From Brasenia schreberi (lineage: Eukaryota > Streptophyta > Magnoliopsida > Nymphaeales > Cabombaceae), in contig JAYKKT010000037.1 in assembly GCA_036023115.1 (NCBI GenBank), forward strand, positions 186,001 through 250,000: a stretch of DNA of 64,000 nucleotides, given 5' to 3'. Position numbers and translations under genes: made by a program. The notes under the pieces were generated by a model. The model was not told the origin of the DNA and did not search any database. It worked only from the letters and a program-made list of their open reading frames with translations. Positions 52,032 through 62,699 of this stretch are shown here, piece after piece (positions within the stretch are counted from its first letter, which is position 1; every line of letters starts with the position of its first letter).

Positions 52032-53181
52032 CAATGTGGGTGTATAGTGTTTCATCCACGAAATTGAAATTCCAGCAAAGCTAGATTATTACAACTCGGG
52101 GGAGATGAAACTCCATTAATACAAACCCATTTAATGAATTGAATGGAAGAGAATGAAACTTAGATTAAGTAAGAAAGGTCTTACACGAGTTTTGAAGTGT
52201 GAAGGACCGGGTTTCAATGATGAAGCCGACCTTCCTCTTGATGGCCTTCCTTCTCAACTCCCACAAGTTCTCACCTAGCTTCCCCTTCTTCCCACACTAG
52301 AGGACGTCCCTCCTTGCTGGAAATTCCTGCACCTAGTCTAGCACACACCACCCAAGGTCTAGAGCTTCTCTCTCCTCTCTTTCCAATATCAAAAGTTATG
52401 GAACCCGCCCCCCCTCTTGGGCCTTTTTATAGGCCAAGGGGGGCTGGTTCTAGGGGTTTCTTGTGGGGCGGGTTGGAGCTTTTGCTTGGTGGATTTGATT
52501 CGCTCCAAACCGGCTTCTTGTAGTTCCTCATTGAGTCGATTTGGACCAGCCCATGTGGGCTGGTCTAGGTGCCATGGCTTGGTGTAGCCCTAGAGCATTA
52601 GGTTGGTTTTAAACAACCTTACAATGTGTAACATGTTTTGTTTGGGCTGATTTCTTTAAACTTCAACCCACTTGAATTCGCTTCTTTCTTTGATTCGGAT
52701 CCCACCTTGATTTGAACTCCACACGGACACGGCTTGATCTTTGGCTTTAGTTCTTTACACGATCCCACTTGATTTGGGCTCGTCTATTTGGGCTTGAGCT
52801 TGATGATCATGCCTTGAACCACATCGAGTTGGTGCTTCGTGTTCTTGGTCGGTCGCATCCTTTAGGCTTGTCTTGATGTGATGAGCTTTCGGTGCCGCTT
52901 TACTCAACATATTTCGAACATGATTCACTTGACAAGGTAGGCCTTGACACGACCCATCTGGGAGAGCTGCGTTCGATCCATACTTCTGGGCTTGGATTGG
53001 ATCTTACCCGCTTCGAACTTCAGAGGCTTTTTAACTTGAATTTAAAACCTTAAAGTATCTCCCTGAATGTTTAAACTTTAAAATCTGGGGTATTTTTGAA
53101 TTTAAAGGTTCATAAAGGTTTTAAACTGATTTTTGGAAACTCAGGACTTTTGAAAAACTTTGAAAATTTCAGGTGTTTACA
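52032..53181 (-). repeat. E7 3' LTR, partial (1150 bp)
   Basis: Ends CAGGTGTTTACA at 53181. Contains the conserved block (52090-52130), a weak donor-like TCTTACACGAG (near 52186), a TATA box (52425) and a long unique U3 without the GGATCC modules of the others. The left boundary is the junction with the E5 LTR fragment. Confidence 0.87.
52425..52433 (-). promoter_or_regulatory. TATA box of E7 LTR (CTATAAAAA)
   Basis: CTATAAAAA on the minus strand within GGCCTATAAAAAGGCC, itself palindromic at the flanks. Confidence 0.65.
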
Positions 53182-53229
53182 AATGCCCCTCTTTGGCATT
53201 AATCCAACTGCGTTTGGATAATGTCAAAG
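53182..53229 (-). promoter_or_regulatory. E7 polypurine tract and inverted repeat
   Basis: AAAGAGGGGCATTT on the minus strand next to the LTR, with a diverged inverted repeat (CTTTGGCATTAATCCAAC / GTTTGGATAATGTCAAAG) at 53191-53229. Confidence 0.72.
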
Positions 53230-54354
53230 AATAAAAACACCCTTTTACTTTTCTTTCCGAACCTTTCTCAAGAGCATGGATCATCCGAGTGCCTAACTTT
53301 TAAAAATAAGTAAGAGGGGATTTAGAGCCAAAAGGGGACTCAATCTGCTATAACCTTGGTCCTAATAGCGATCATGTAGTCAATGGTTTGATATGCATGC
53401 ATGGGCATGTGTAAAGGATATGAGTGATATGCATATGATGATTCTTTTAGAGACTCTTAACATGCAAGGATCGAACTTGGGAGGCTTGTAAAGGTCGACT
53501 ACCCCAAGTGATCATGGCCCTTATGTGGCTTGATGTTTCCGGGTTTTCACAACTTTCCAAAGGGGAAATCCTTTTTAGCTTCAATCACAAGGATTTTCAG
53601 CTTTTTATATTTCTCTTTACTCGGGTCGTAATACCTACTGCTTGGTAGAGATTTTTATAGGGAAAGTAGGAAACATTGCAAAACTCTCCTACTTACACAA
53701 CAAAGTCTAATTCTCAAACAAAATAAGATTCAAATGAATAAATCCTATTCTTACTTTAGGATTTTCCTAGATAAAACCTTTTTCCACTGTGATAAGTCAT
53801 AGGGATAGGGAAAGAATTACCACGGTCCCTTCTGAAGCGTCCTGTGGTTTAAGGCTAAGAAGGGGAAAATTTGCTCTTTTTGAGCTTTTGGCAATTTTTC
53901 TCTTTTTTCATAGAGGGCCTCCCTTTTTCTTTTTGGAGGATTTTCTTTTGCTTTTTCCTCTTTCTTTTTCAATCAAAGCACTCTTTTCTGCTTTGCTTTT
54001 CTTTTTCTTTTAAAGACAAATTTTTGGAGGGATATCCTTTTTTTCTATTTTGCCAAATTTTCCTTTTTGGGAAGGAGAAGCAAAATGGGGATAGACTTAT
54101 CCCAATGGTTTACTCGATTCATCTAAGATCACCCTATTTTGAAATAGCATATACCATTTGGAAATATTTTGCTATTTTGAACAAGGCTCGATTTTGTAAG
54201 ATGGGGATTTTTGAAATATAGCCCATAAATTTTGAAAACTCTACCTTTCATAAGGCCCTATTTCCATTGTTTAGGGTCACACGATCCACCTTGATCCTTC
54301 TTCAAGAAGTTCAAAGGAGATCCCATTCGAAATATTTTCAAAAGAGAGTAGACC
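53230..54354 (-). other. E7 post-pol non-coding region
   Basis: Homologous to 1-1110, including CCACGGTCCCTTCTGAAG at about 53820. T-rich stretches at 53860-54020. No supported gene. Confidence 0.75.
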
Positions 54355-54768
54355 CTATACATGATATCTTTTCAAATGTTGAGCATTTATAAGGTCTACC
54401 AAGTTCCTATCGTCAACATCAACCAACCAATAAGCATTGTTAGTGGTGGTTCCACGCACAACATAAGGACCATCCCACTTGGGCCGCCACTTTCCAAGGG
54501 GGTGTGGACCTCGATGGTGAATGGTTTTTAGTACTAGGTCTCCCACTTTGAAGTGGCGAGCCTTCATGTGCTTCTCATAGTGTCGGGCTACCCTTTGCCT
54601 ATATGCATGAGCATGATCCATAGCAAGGAGCCTCTTTTCATCGAACAAGTCAAGTTCGATCATTCTAGTATGTTGTAGGGTTTCTAATGTAATATCTAAT
54701 GCAAGTGATGTATGAAATGAATGAAGCTTGGTATGAATGGGGAGTATGGCACTCGTGCCATAGACCAA
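54355..54768 (-). pseudogene. pol: E7 pol: integrase C-terminus
   Basis: 137 codons: VYGTSAILPIHTKLHSFHTS, DLFDEKRLLAMDHAHAYRQR and the GPY-type module HPLGKWRPKWDGPYVV with NNAYWLVDVD, ending HLKRYHV at a stop. The frame is open a little further upstream toward the 48-bp deletion in the core. Confidence 0.87.
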
Positions 54769-55366
54769 CTCGAATGGGGTGGCATTTGTAGGGGTTCGAT
54801 TGGAAGTTCTATAAGCCCATAAGGCTTCGTCGAGCTTCTCATGCCATGTCCTACCCTTTTCTATGGTTTTCTCAATGATGCTTATGAGGGTAGTAGGGCG
54901 ATGAGAAGTGTTGAGTCATGCCATATGTGACACACAATTTTTCCATCTTCTCATTCTTGAATGGGGTGCCATTATCAGACACTAGGTCTTTTGGTACTCC
55001 AAATCGGGCCAAGATATTTCTCTTAATGAATGCCACTACATGTTGTCCTTGGACATTAGCCAGGGATGTAGCTTCAACCCATTTAGAGAAATATTTGGTG
55101 GCCGCTAGGATGAACCTATGTCCATTGGATGCATTGGGGGATATGGGTCCTACAATGTCGAACGCCCACATGGCAAAAGGCCATGGGCTTACGATGGAAT
55201 GCAAAGTGGATGATGGGGTGTGAATGATATGCCCATGTATTTGACATTGATGACATTTCCTAACATGATCATGGCAATCTTGTCTTAGGGTGGACCAAAA
55301 ATACCTAGCTCTAAGTATCTTCATGGCCATCATATTTGCATTAAATCTTGTCTTAGGGTGGACCAA
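54769..55366 (-). pseudogene. pol: E7 pol: integrase core with deletion of the catalytic Glu
   Basis: Keeps HVRKCHQCQIHGH, SPWPFAMWAFDIVGP (first Asp) and LVSDNGTPFKN (second Asp). After HFSSPYYP the QGNGQAEATNKT segment is missing: a deletion of about 48 bp near 54893, flanked by GAGGGTAG-type microhomology, removes the third catalytic residue. A 68-bp tandem duplication (55276-55411) shifts the frame upstream. Confidence 0.88.
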
Positions 55367-55411
55367 AAATACCTAGCTCTAAGTATCTTCATGGCCATCA
55401 TATTTGCATTA
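55276..55411. repeat. 68-bp tandem duplication in E7 integrase
   Basis: Units 55276-55343 and 55344-55411 are identical by eye, beginning AATCTTGTCTTAGGGTGG and ending TATTTGCATTA. 68 is not divisible by three, so it breaks integrase between the finger and the core. The identity implies a recent event. Confidence 0.93.
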
Positions 55412-56658
55412 ACATGGCCTCCACACTCTCCATCATGGAACTCATGCATTATGGTCCTAACCTCTTCAAGGTCTACACATCGCAACAAGATGCCCCTAAA
55501 ACTTTTCTTGTAAAGCACCCCTCCCAAAATTACATACCGGGTTGAAATTTTTCTAATAAAAGCTTGATCTTTTGAAGAAGCATATTCGGAAAATCCTCCG
55601 TTTTCTAAAAAGTTTTTAATGTCATAAAACCAAGGTTTATCATTCGGGTTTTGGTCATTTTGGCAAATCTCTAAATCGTGCGTGGATGGAATGGGTGAGT
55701 GCCATATTTCTAGGGATCGGGTTCCCAAGGTGGGATCGACCCTTAAAGCGGACCCTAAGGAGGAGAGGGCATCCGCTATGGTGTTGTCCTTTCTTCCTAT
55801 GTGAGTGAGTGTGCATGACTTGAAAGAGTCGACCAACTTGGTGGCCGACTCGTGATACGGAATGAGTTTTTCATGTTTGACTTGCCAAATTTTTAAAACT
55901 TGGTTCACAACTAGTAAAGAGTCTCCAAAGACTTCAATGCATGCTGCCCCTAGATTTTTCAAGACTTTTAGGCCTTGTATGAGAGCCTCATATTCAGCCA
56001 CATTATTTGAACACTCAAAATCTAGACGAATTGCAATGGGTATTTCTCCCTTTTCGGGGGATATGAGAATGACTCCAACACCTGCCCCTTGTTGGTTACG
56101 CGCCCCATCAAAGTACATTTTCCATACTTGGTTTTCATTAAAACAGTTTGCTAAAACATGGTTTTGGAAATCGTTTGCAAATATGCCTTCGTCGGGCATC
56201 TCATCAAGTATGGGATATGTTTCTTCCAAGGGGAACTCGGCCACATGATCGGCTAGGGCTTGCCCCTTAATGGAGGTTTGGTGGTGATATTTCAAGTCAT
56301 ATTCCATTAAGAAGAGTTGCCATTTACCAAGCCTACCCGTTAGGATAGGTTTTTCAAACAAGTGCTTGATCGAATCAAGCTTAGACACTATCCATATCTC
56401 ATGATCTAGGAAGTAATGTCTAAACTTTTGGTAAGCCCATACTAATGCCAAGCACGTTTTCTCCATGGCTTGATAATTTCTTTCATATGCCAAGAGAGTT
56501 TTTGAAATATAGTAAATGGTGCACTCTTTGTGGCTGTCATCCTCATATTGAGCTAATAAAGCACCCAATGCATTCGTATGTATGGAAATGTAAAGAAGTA
56601 AAGGTTTTCCTTGCTTTGGAGGTTTCAAAATTGGAGGATTCACCAAATAAGTTTTCAA
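55330..56658 (-). pseudogene. pol: E7 pol: RNase H, archaeal-type RNase H, integrase finger
   Basis: 442 open codons. RT-linked RNase H: LLLYISIHTNALGALLAQYE and KTLLAYERNYQAMEKTCLAL. The second RNase H keeps all four acidic residues (YFDGARN, VAEYEALI, FGDSLLVVN, IADALSS), the best preserved in the window. Integrase finger start: HEFHDGECGGHVNANMMAMK. Stopped at 56659 by a TAA where relatives have CAG or CAA, and at the other end by the duplication frameshift. Confidence 0.9.
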
Positions 56659-56673
56659 TCTTTCGAAAGCTTT

Positions 56674-57351
56674 TTAACACTCATCATCCCACGAAAACTT
56701 TACCCCTTTTCGTAGAAGTTTGTTGAAAGGTTCGCATCTTGTTGCTAAATTTGAAATGAACCTCCTAATGGCTTGGAGGCGACCTTGGAGGCTTCGGATT
56801 TGGGTCATGGCTCGACACTTAGAGGGGTCTACTTCAATGCCCCTTTGGCTCACCATAAAGCCCAAAAGCTTACCAAATTCTACCCCGAATACACATTTTT
56901 GAGGGTTTAATTTCACTTTGTAAAGCCTAAGCCTTTCGAAAACTTTTTGCAAAGACTCAATGTGAGTAACTCGGGTTTTTGATTTCACCAAAAGGTCATC
57001 CACATATACTTCCAAGAGCTCGTGAATTTGATCATGAAAGATAGTAGTCATAGCTCTTTGGTATGTGGCACCGACATTTTTCAAACCAAACGGCATAACT
57101 GTGTAATAGTATGTGCCCCAAGGTGTAGTAAAAGCAGTTTTCGCCTAATCTTTTGGTGCTAACTTAATTTGATTGTAACCCGAATAGCCATCCATGAAAG
57201 AAAACATTTCATGATTTGCAGTGCTATCCACTATCAAATCAATATTTGGTAGAGGAAAATTGTCTTTTGGAGTGGCTTTGTTCAAATTTCTAAAATCAAT
57301 GCAAATCCTAATTTTTCCATTGGATTTTCGAACTACAACAATATTTGAAAG
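56674..57351 (-). pseudogene. pol: E7 pol: RT palm and thumb
   Basis: 56674-57096 is open: MPFGLKNVGATYQRAMTTIF, LLEVYVDDLLVKSKTRV (YVDD intact), FGVEFGKLLGFMVSQRG. About nine residues (IIDMxPPSN) are deleted after SKCRA. Upstream to 57351 the palm continues (IDFRNLNK, SFMDGYSGYNQIKLAP) with a TAG near 57145 and a TGA for Trp at SE-stop-LSN near 57353. Confidence 0.87.
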
Positions 57352-57972
57352 TCATTCTGAGTACGCAATGGGTTTTATAAATCCGACTTTTAAAAGATCT
57401 TTTAAACCCTCTTTCACTTGTGCGTGCACATCGGGGTGAATCTTTCTAAGCTTTTGCTTTATGGGTTTGGCATTCGGTTCTAGGGGAAGACGATTCTCTA
57501 CTACCATTGGATCTAAACCCGGCATGTCTTCGTAGGTCCATGCAAACACGTCTACATATGATTTGAGAAATGTGATGAATGATGTCCTTTCATGCTCATG
57601 TAAACATGCACCTATTTTAACATGCTTGGGTTTAGACTCACTCCCAAGATTTACTTCCACAAAATCCCCTCCTACAGAATTTGAAGGCTTTTCTAAATCA
57701 AGGATTCTATGGAACTCGGGAAGCTCGGAGGTTTGGTCCTCCTCATGGATGAGGGGATCTTCCTCTTTGCTTTGATCGCTCTTGAGAAATTTGGGTTCTA
57801 TGAAAGTGCTAGGCAAGGCACACGGTTTTGGAACATCTACCACTTTCAAAAGACTAGGGCTTTTCACAAAGACAATGTTTTTGGGTTTTCCAAGATTTTC
57901 GATTTTTTGACTTTTTTGAAATTGCTCTTCGGAGATGGAATGTACAAAACCTTGTTTTTGGTATTTTTGCAC
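57352..57972 (-). pseudogene. pol: E7 pol: acidic spacer and RT N-terminus
   Basis: 206 codons: KEEDPLIHEEDQTSELPEF, SVGGDFVEVNLGSESKPKHV, GACLHEHERTSFITFLKSYV, DVFAWTYEDMPGLDP, KQKLRKIHPDVHAQVKEG, FIKPIAYSE, then a stop. Confidence 0.87.
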
Positions 57973-58247
57973 TTTTCAATTTTTTTGGCTTTTTGTAAAC
58001 ACAAGGAAGAAACAAAAACCACATTCTTTTTGGAATTTTCAAAATTTTCAATTTTTTTGGCTTTTTGTGAACAAATGGAAGGAGGAGAAATGTAAATCAC
58101 ATTCTTTTTGAGATTTTTGAAATTTTCTATTGTTTTTGGGTTTTGGGAATTTTCTAAATATTTTTGGATTTTGCAAATTTCTAATTTTTTTGGGTTTTTG
58201 GATGTGGCGGTGTCTTCCATCAAACCTACAAAGAAAACACCATGCAT
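57864..58247 (-). pseudogene. pol: E7 pol N-terminus: Lys-rich linker
   Basis: Reads MHGVFFVGLMEDTATSKN: the ATG at 58247 overlaps the gag-pro stop (TAATG), and MED follows the TTTCTTTGTAG tract. About 120 residues with two imperfect internal repeats (KAKKIENFENSKKNVVFVSS / KAKKIEKCKNTKNKVLYIPS). Longer and more repetitive than in E1. Confidence 0.75.
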
Positions 58248-58654
58248 TAGGCTCTAAATAAGAGGTCTAAGTCATAGGTTTCGGTGTTAGGAGGTTCTAA
58301 GGCATCCTTGACCCAAGTGGTCGTGGGTGGAGGTTCGGGTGGTATGGATGGGTCGTAGCCTATCCCATACCCATTTGGGTTTGATACTATGGGTTCAAGA
58401 CGACCTTGGTTTTGGCTCCTTAGGCCTTGATAATGCATATAACCCATGTTCAACATCATGTTCCAAGGCTTCTTCAATTTTGAAAATGTTTTATAAAGAG
58501 GATGGCCTTGAAACTTGGTGTCGTCCATGTCATGCTCGAACACTTTTATGGACTTGGGGAGGACTTTGGATAGTTTTGAGATGGTCTTGAGTCGGCTAGC
58601 CTTGGGCGGCCCTTTTATGTGCACGACACCTTTTGGTTTGGGATGAGCTACCAA
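58248..58654 (-). pseudogene. gag-pro: E7 gag-pro C-terminus with G-patch-like motif
   Basis: VVHIKGPPKASRLK, HDMDDTKFQGHPLYKTF, then PWNMMLNMGYMHYQGLR and NQG (the third Gly of GLG is Arg here), PSIPPEPPPTTTWVKDALE and DLDLLFRA with TAA. A small indel near 58660 separates it from the protease part. Confidence 0.85.
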
Positions 58655-58662
58655 GGGTTCAC

Positions 58663-59937
58663 CTAGTTTTGACTCATGGTTTTGTCACCTGATAAGCATG
58701 GAAAATTTTGTATTCCCTGCAGTTGGGGGTGATTCTCTCCTAGAATTACCACAACTTGGTTTTGGAGGGGTATTTTTACACACCTATGAAAGGTGGATGG
58801 CATAGCCCGCAAGTTGTGTATCCATAGCCTTCCTAGGAGTAGGTTATAATGGGGGTGTATGTCTAAAACATGAAACACCCCGGAATGACTTATGCCCCCT
58901 TCTTCTATGGGTAACTCTATGACTCCTAAAGGTTTGGATGCGTTTCCATCGTATCCTGTGATCACGATGGAACTCGGGTTTAGAGAGGTCAAGGAGACTC
59001 CTATTTTGTAGGCTATGTGTAGTGGAAGTATATTTAGACCTCCTCCGCCATCAACCAAACACTTGTCTAGAGGATGGTGATTCAATACCACCTCTATATG
59101 CAAGGCTTGGTTATGGTTTTGGAAGGGTTGTTCTAGCTCGTCTTTCGAAAACATAATGGGAGTTTTAGCACAAATGGGTGAGACTAGGAAGGAGAGGGAC
59201 TCAGGGGTTATGGTTGGGTTAACCTTGGCCTTCTCTAAGATTTTTTTTAAAACTTGTCTATGTCTAGGGGATGTTTGGATAAGCTCTAGGATAGACATGT
59301 TTATGGGAATCTTAGCAAGGTGATCTTCGAAATCATATGGGGTTAACACATTGTTTTTACCCATGAGATGCGATGCTTTGGAAATGCATGATTTTGAAGG
59401 GCCGGAGATAACAACCACTTCCTTGCTAGCATCTTTTGATAATAAGGGTTGGTAGATCCTTCCGGACCTAGTGACCTCGTCCACACCTTCCCTATGGCTC
59501 GTTCCTAGGTGGGCTCTAGCTTGATGTTGGGGAGTACCTCGAATCTCTAATAAGGCTCTAGCCGATGGCGGGACTCTAAGCACTCCCCGGATCACTACTT
59601 GTTTGGCTTTTTTTATTACGAGCAGTGGTGTGTGACAAATAGTGCTATCCGGATGCCATGCATGTTCTAAACCATTCAAATGAGAGGAGAGAGCATATAC
59701 CTGCTTGTCCTTTCTGCTAGTTCTTGCATGGTTGGGGAAGGGTTCCTTGAGTACGGCTTGGGCGGGCTCCAGTTCCTCGGTGACCTGGAGCCGGCCTTGC
59801 TCGATCAAGTCCTCTATTTTGTTTAAAAGGGTGTAGCAGTGATTTGTATAATGGCCTTTGAGCCTATGATACTTGCAAAACTTGTTCAAAAATTTCCCTT
59901 TAGGGGGTGTCCCCTCGGGAACTTCCGGAAGTGTCAC
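58663..59937 (-). pseudogene. gag-pro: E7 gag-pro: zinc knuckle, spacer and protease
   Basis: 424 open codons. Knuckle FCKYHRLKGHYTNHC with CxxHx4Hx4C spacing intact; LLNKIEDLIEQGRLQVTEE; VTRSGRIYQPLL; HLAKIPINMSILELIQTSPR; protease LDKCLVDGGGGLNILPLHI and LLGRLWIHNL (the usual LLGRPW Pro is Leu). FHRCVKIPLQNQVVVILGE follows. The cleanest gag-pro middle section in the window after E1. Confidence 0.9.
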
Positions 59938-60075
59938 CGTTCCTTGGGCGAGCAGGAGGTCGAGGACCTCTGTGATGGGCTGCCCCAGCGGGGTGTACTC
60001 CCTTTTTTCGAAAGACTTTTGAACCTTTTTGTTCTTCGGTTCAAATTTTAAAGTGCCGGTCGGGCTCGGTTCTAC

Positions 60076-60606
60076 TTAGACATTTGCAACGTTTTGGGGT
60101 TTTGCCCCATTGTCCATAGTAGTTGGCCCGTAAGTCCCGGGCTTTTCAAAACGGGTTTTTGAAAAAATCTTGCCTTTCCACAAGTCATCGTAGAACCCCT
60201 TTTTCATATTTGCTTCGAATAGGGAAGCGTTCTTGATTAATTTGTAGAAAGTGGAAATTTCATGGAGAGAAAGAAGCATTTTCAGCTCGGGTTTGAAATT
60301 TTCAAGGATAAGCATCATGGCACATCCTTCAGAGATGGGCTCTCTTACTTGCCCCAATAAAGACTTCCATCGAACGATGAATGCGTGAGCGTCCTCGTTC
60401 GTGGCTTGTTTCGTGTCCCTTAGGGTGTTCAAAGTGGGGGTCACTTCCACGTTGTGTGAAAACCTTTGCATGAAACCATTTGCCAACTCTTCAAAAGTGG
60501 CAAATTGGCTCAAGTCGTAGGAAGCGAACCACTTGGAAGCGGTTCCCTTAAGGGAGAGGGGGAACCAGTAGATCCACTTAGCCGAGTCTTTCTTCTTTTT
60601 GTATGC
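60076..60606 (-). pseudogene. gag: E7 Gag core
   Basis: IYWFPLSLKGTASKWFASYD, LSQFATFEELANGFMQRFSH, HAFIVRWKSLLGQVREPI, HEISTFYKLIKNASLFEANM. A TGA near 60608 (relatives CGA) separates it from the N-terminal part, and a stop near 60076 from the knuckle part. Confidence 0.87.
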
Positions 60607-61064
60607 TCAGTGGGAAAAGAGTTGGAGGTGGGATCTAGGATCCCCCGTCCCGTCATACCGGTAGAAATTTGGTATGTCATCGTCACTATCCATTTGGTAG
60701 TCGGAAGGTAAAAAATCGGATAGGGCGTATGACCTCTTTTCTTTGGCCTGACCCCTTAGTAGTTGCTGAAGGGCCTTGCGATCTTTCAATGTAAATGACT
60801 CGAGCTCTCTGTCCCCCTCCATAGTGGAGGTCTCTTTGGGTTTTCTGGGCTTGCTCATTTTCTTTCGAGCCCTAGTTTGCTTTCCATGGGATGAGCAGGA
60901 TTCGACAGCTTCGGCCTCTTGGCTAAGAGCGGCGATTCTTGCTTCAAATTCTTTCCTCAAGTCTTCTAATGACTCTTTCTTGTTTTTGAAAATCTTTTCG
61001 AAAATTGACTTGACGAGCATGAAGCCCGGCTCGACACCTTGTAAGAACAGTCCGAACTCGACAT
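60607..61064 (-). pseudogene. gag: E7 Gag N-terminal part
   Basis: Family start ATG at 61064 (MSSSD), an early one-base shift, then LEDLRKEFEARIAALSQEAE, SSHGKQTRARKKMSKPRKPK, LKDRKALQQLLRGQAKEKRS, DYQMDSDDDIPNFYRYDGTG and DPRSHLQLFSH. Heptad pattern at the start as in the other copies. Confidence 0.85.
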
Positions 61065-61173
61065 GATCTTATAGGCCTTGAAAATCCTACACGTGCACAA
61101 TTTACCAATGTTAAAAACACTTTGAAAATGATTCCTGGGACTTTTACTTGCTTAGAAATTCCTCAAGACCTGA

Positions 61174-61191
61174 GTCCCACCAGGCGTGCCA
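61174..61191 (-). promoter_or_regulatory. E7 primer-binding site
   Basis: Family PBS with one mismatch (CCAGGC for CCGGGC on the plus strand), four bases from the LTR edge at 61196. Confidence 0.83.
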
Positions 61192-61195
61192 TTTC

Positions 61196-61460
61196 TGTAG
61201 ACATGAAAATTCTCATTTCGAAGTTTATGAGACAAACTTGAAATGAAACTTTCCACACCTACGCTTGCGCGAGCATGCCAGCTAGTTTGAAACTAGCAAA
61301 TATTGGGAAATTTGAGACTTCTAGGCGATTGTGTGCAAGCGGGATCTTTTGACTCACACCTTCTTGAGCCGATGCTCAAGGGTTAGTGTTGAGTGCTTAG
61401 GAATTTCATTTTACAGCAAATACGACTCCCTTTTACATAAACAAGTGTCTTTGAAAGAAT
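61196..61460 (-). repeat. E7 5' LTR, U5-side part
   Basis: TGTAGACATG onward, with GAGCATGCCAGCTAG and the short stem region at 61272-61300. Ends at AGAAT (61456-61460), the likely left target duplication of C1. Confidence 0.82.
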
Positions 61461-61940
61461 TGTTGAACTTGTGCACTCGGATTCAATACTTGGAAAAACA
61501 CAAGCTGCTGAAAACAGAGAATTCTGTTTTGTCGAAAGATGGGCATCCATATCTATATGGTGATCTTTCTACATAAACTGTATCATATCTCATAGTCCAT
61601 TGTTTAGAAATTGATCTGGTCAGGGATGACACTTGGTTAATTCATTTTAAGTTATAGAGCTTGTTGCTTGGTGTTGATTTCTAACTCAAATCTTCATTCA
61701 AAGAATTTACAGCAGATAAGAAGAGGAGATGGGGGCTGGCTCCTCCACTCACACTGCCGCCTCCCTCATGTTCTCTCTTCCACACTTTTTTACGGTAACC
61801 TCTTAGGGTTACTTAAGTATGCTAAACATTAAAGGATGACTAAAATGTCCCTACACTGAAGATTTATTTCCTAACAACTCCTATTGGACGAGGACAAGAA
61901 TAGATCCAATGGGATTTGGATCCAAATCTTCTTTTTAACA
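61461..61940 (-). repeat. C1 3' LTR (480 bp)
   Basis: TGTTAAA at one end and TTCAACA at the other; a purine-rich tract abuts the first. Interior without a clear gene; a short open frame across it is incidental. Confidence 0.72.
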
Positions 61941-61947
61941 TACCCCC

Positions 61948-62118
61948 TCAAGTTGGGGGTAAGATAGTGGTTACTCCCAACTTGCTAAGAGCTCTTTTCA
62001 AGCCTATTGCAGTCACCGACTTTGTTAATATGTGGTCTTAAAGCATACATGTATGAGTTTGAAGACTTCTTGAGTGATCTTCTCTATGATGAAGTGACAG
62101 TCCACTTGAATGTGTTTT
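61948..62118 (-). pseudogene. pol: C1 copia RNase H C-terminus, broken
   Basis: Two frames together give the copia ending: KHIQVDCHFIIEKI (62085-62118), then after a frame change HILTKSVTAIGLKRALSKLG and a stop at PPT-stop (near 61952). KHIxVDCHFI and the DILTK-type motif are diagnostic of Ty1/copia polyproteins. Confidence 0.85.
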
Positions 62119-62699
62119 CAGAGCTATTTTCTAGGGGAGATTTGAAGGTGTTACAAACTTCAAAAAATCATCAAAATTTTACTAGACAAAGCTGGTAGTG
62201 CGGAGAGACTGTAGCCTTTTCCAAATATGCATTTGGATAGTATTAAATCAGAAACAAATAATTGACTCAGACCAACTCACTGACTCAGAACAGTTCTGTT
62301 TCAAAAATACAGAAACTCAAAGATGAGTCTATATCTCTTTGCTTAGAACTCCGCTTTTGATGATTTTGATGTTTCTGGAAAGCTATAGATGTTAGCTTTC
62401 CAATGCATCAAAAATTAATTAATTTGGACTCTTGTGAACAGAGATATGGGACTTTTACCTAATCTTTGTTGTAGGAAATCCGACTGTGCAGACAGTGGTG
62501 CAGAAATTTAGTCGTTCTTAATCTGCTTGTATTATGTGGCTGAGCAGCCCTAAAATCTTGCCAATTTTATACAGAGTGTCCAAATGTGTGTGGAACTAGT
62601 GTACCAAATTTCGAGATAATTGGAGCAAGCATCACAAAATTAAAATTGCAGAAACAGACATATACAGAGATGCAGAAATCTGGTTTTCTATTTTATGAA
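62119..62699. other. Unassigned sequence between C1 and the resumed E7 LTR
   Basis: About 580 bp of AT-rich DNA with no frame I can support. Phrases such as AGCTTTCCAATGCATC and GAGATATGGGACTTTTACC recall long spacers of plant LTR elements, but I cannot place it. It could be a displaced part of C1 or another insertion. Confidence 0.4.

Larger units (their letters stand above)
61461..62118 (-). mobile_element. C1: Ty1/copia fragment (3' LTR and end of pol)
   Basis: On the minus strand, from right to left: the end of a copia RNase H, a polypurine tract (TTGAGGGGGTA, 61941-61951) and a 480-bp LTR starting TGTTAAAAAG (61940) and ending GTTCAACA (61461). The LTR ends form a short inverted repeat. 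It is inserted in the E7 5' LTR. The remaining copia body and 5' LTR are absent. Confidence 0.8.

Noticed and set aside
61331..61576. Plus-strand 81-codon open frame resembling a small host protein
   Set aside because: It starts in the E7 LTR, crosses the AGAAT site and runs through the copia LTR. No conserved domain, no second copy as protein; chance open frame.
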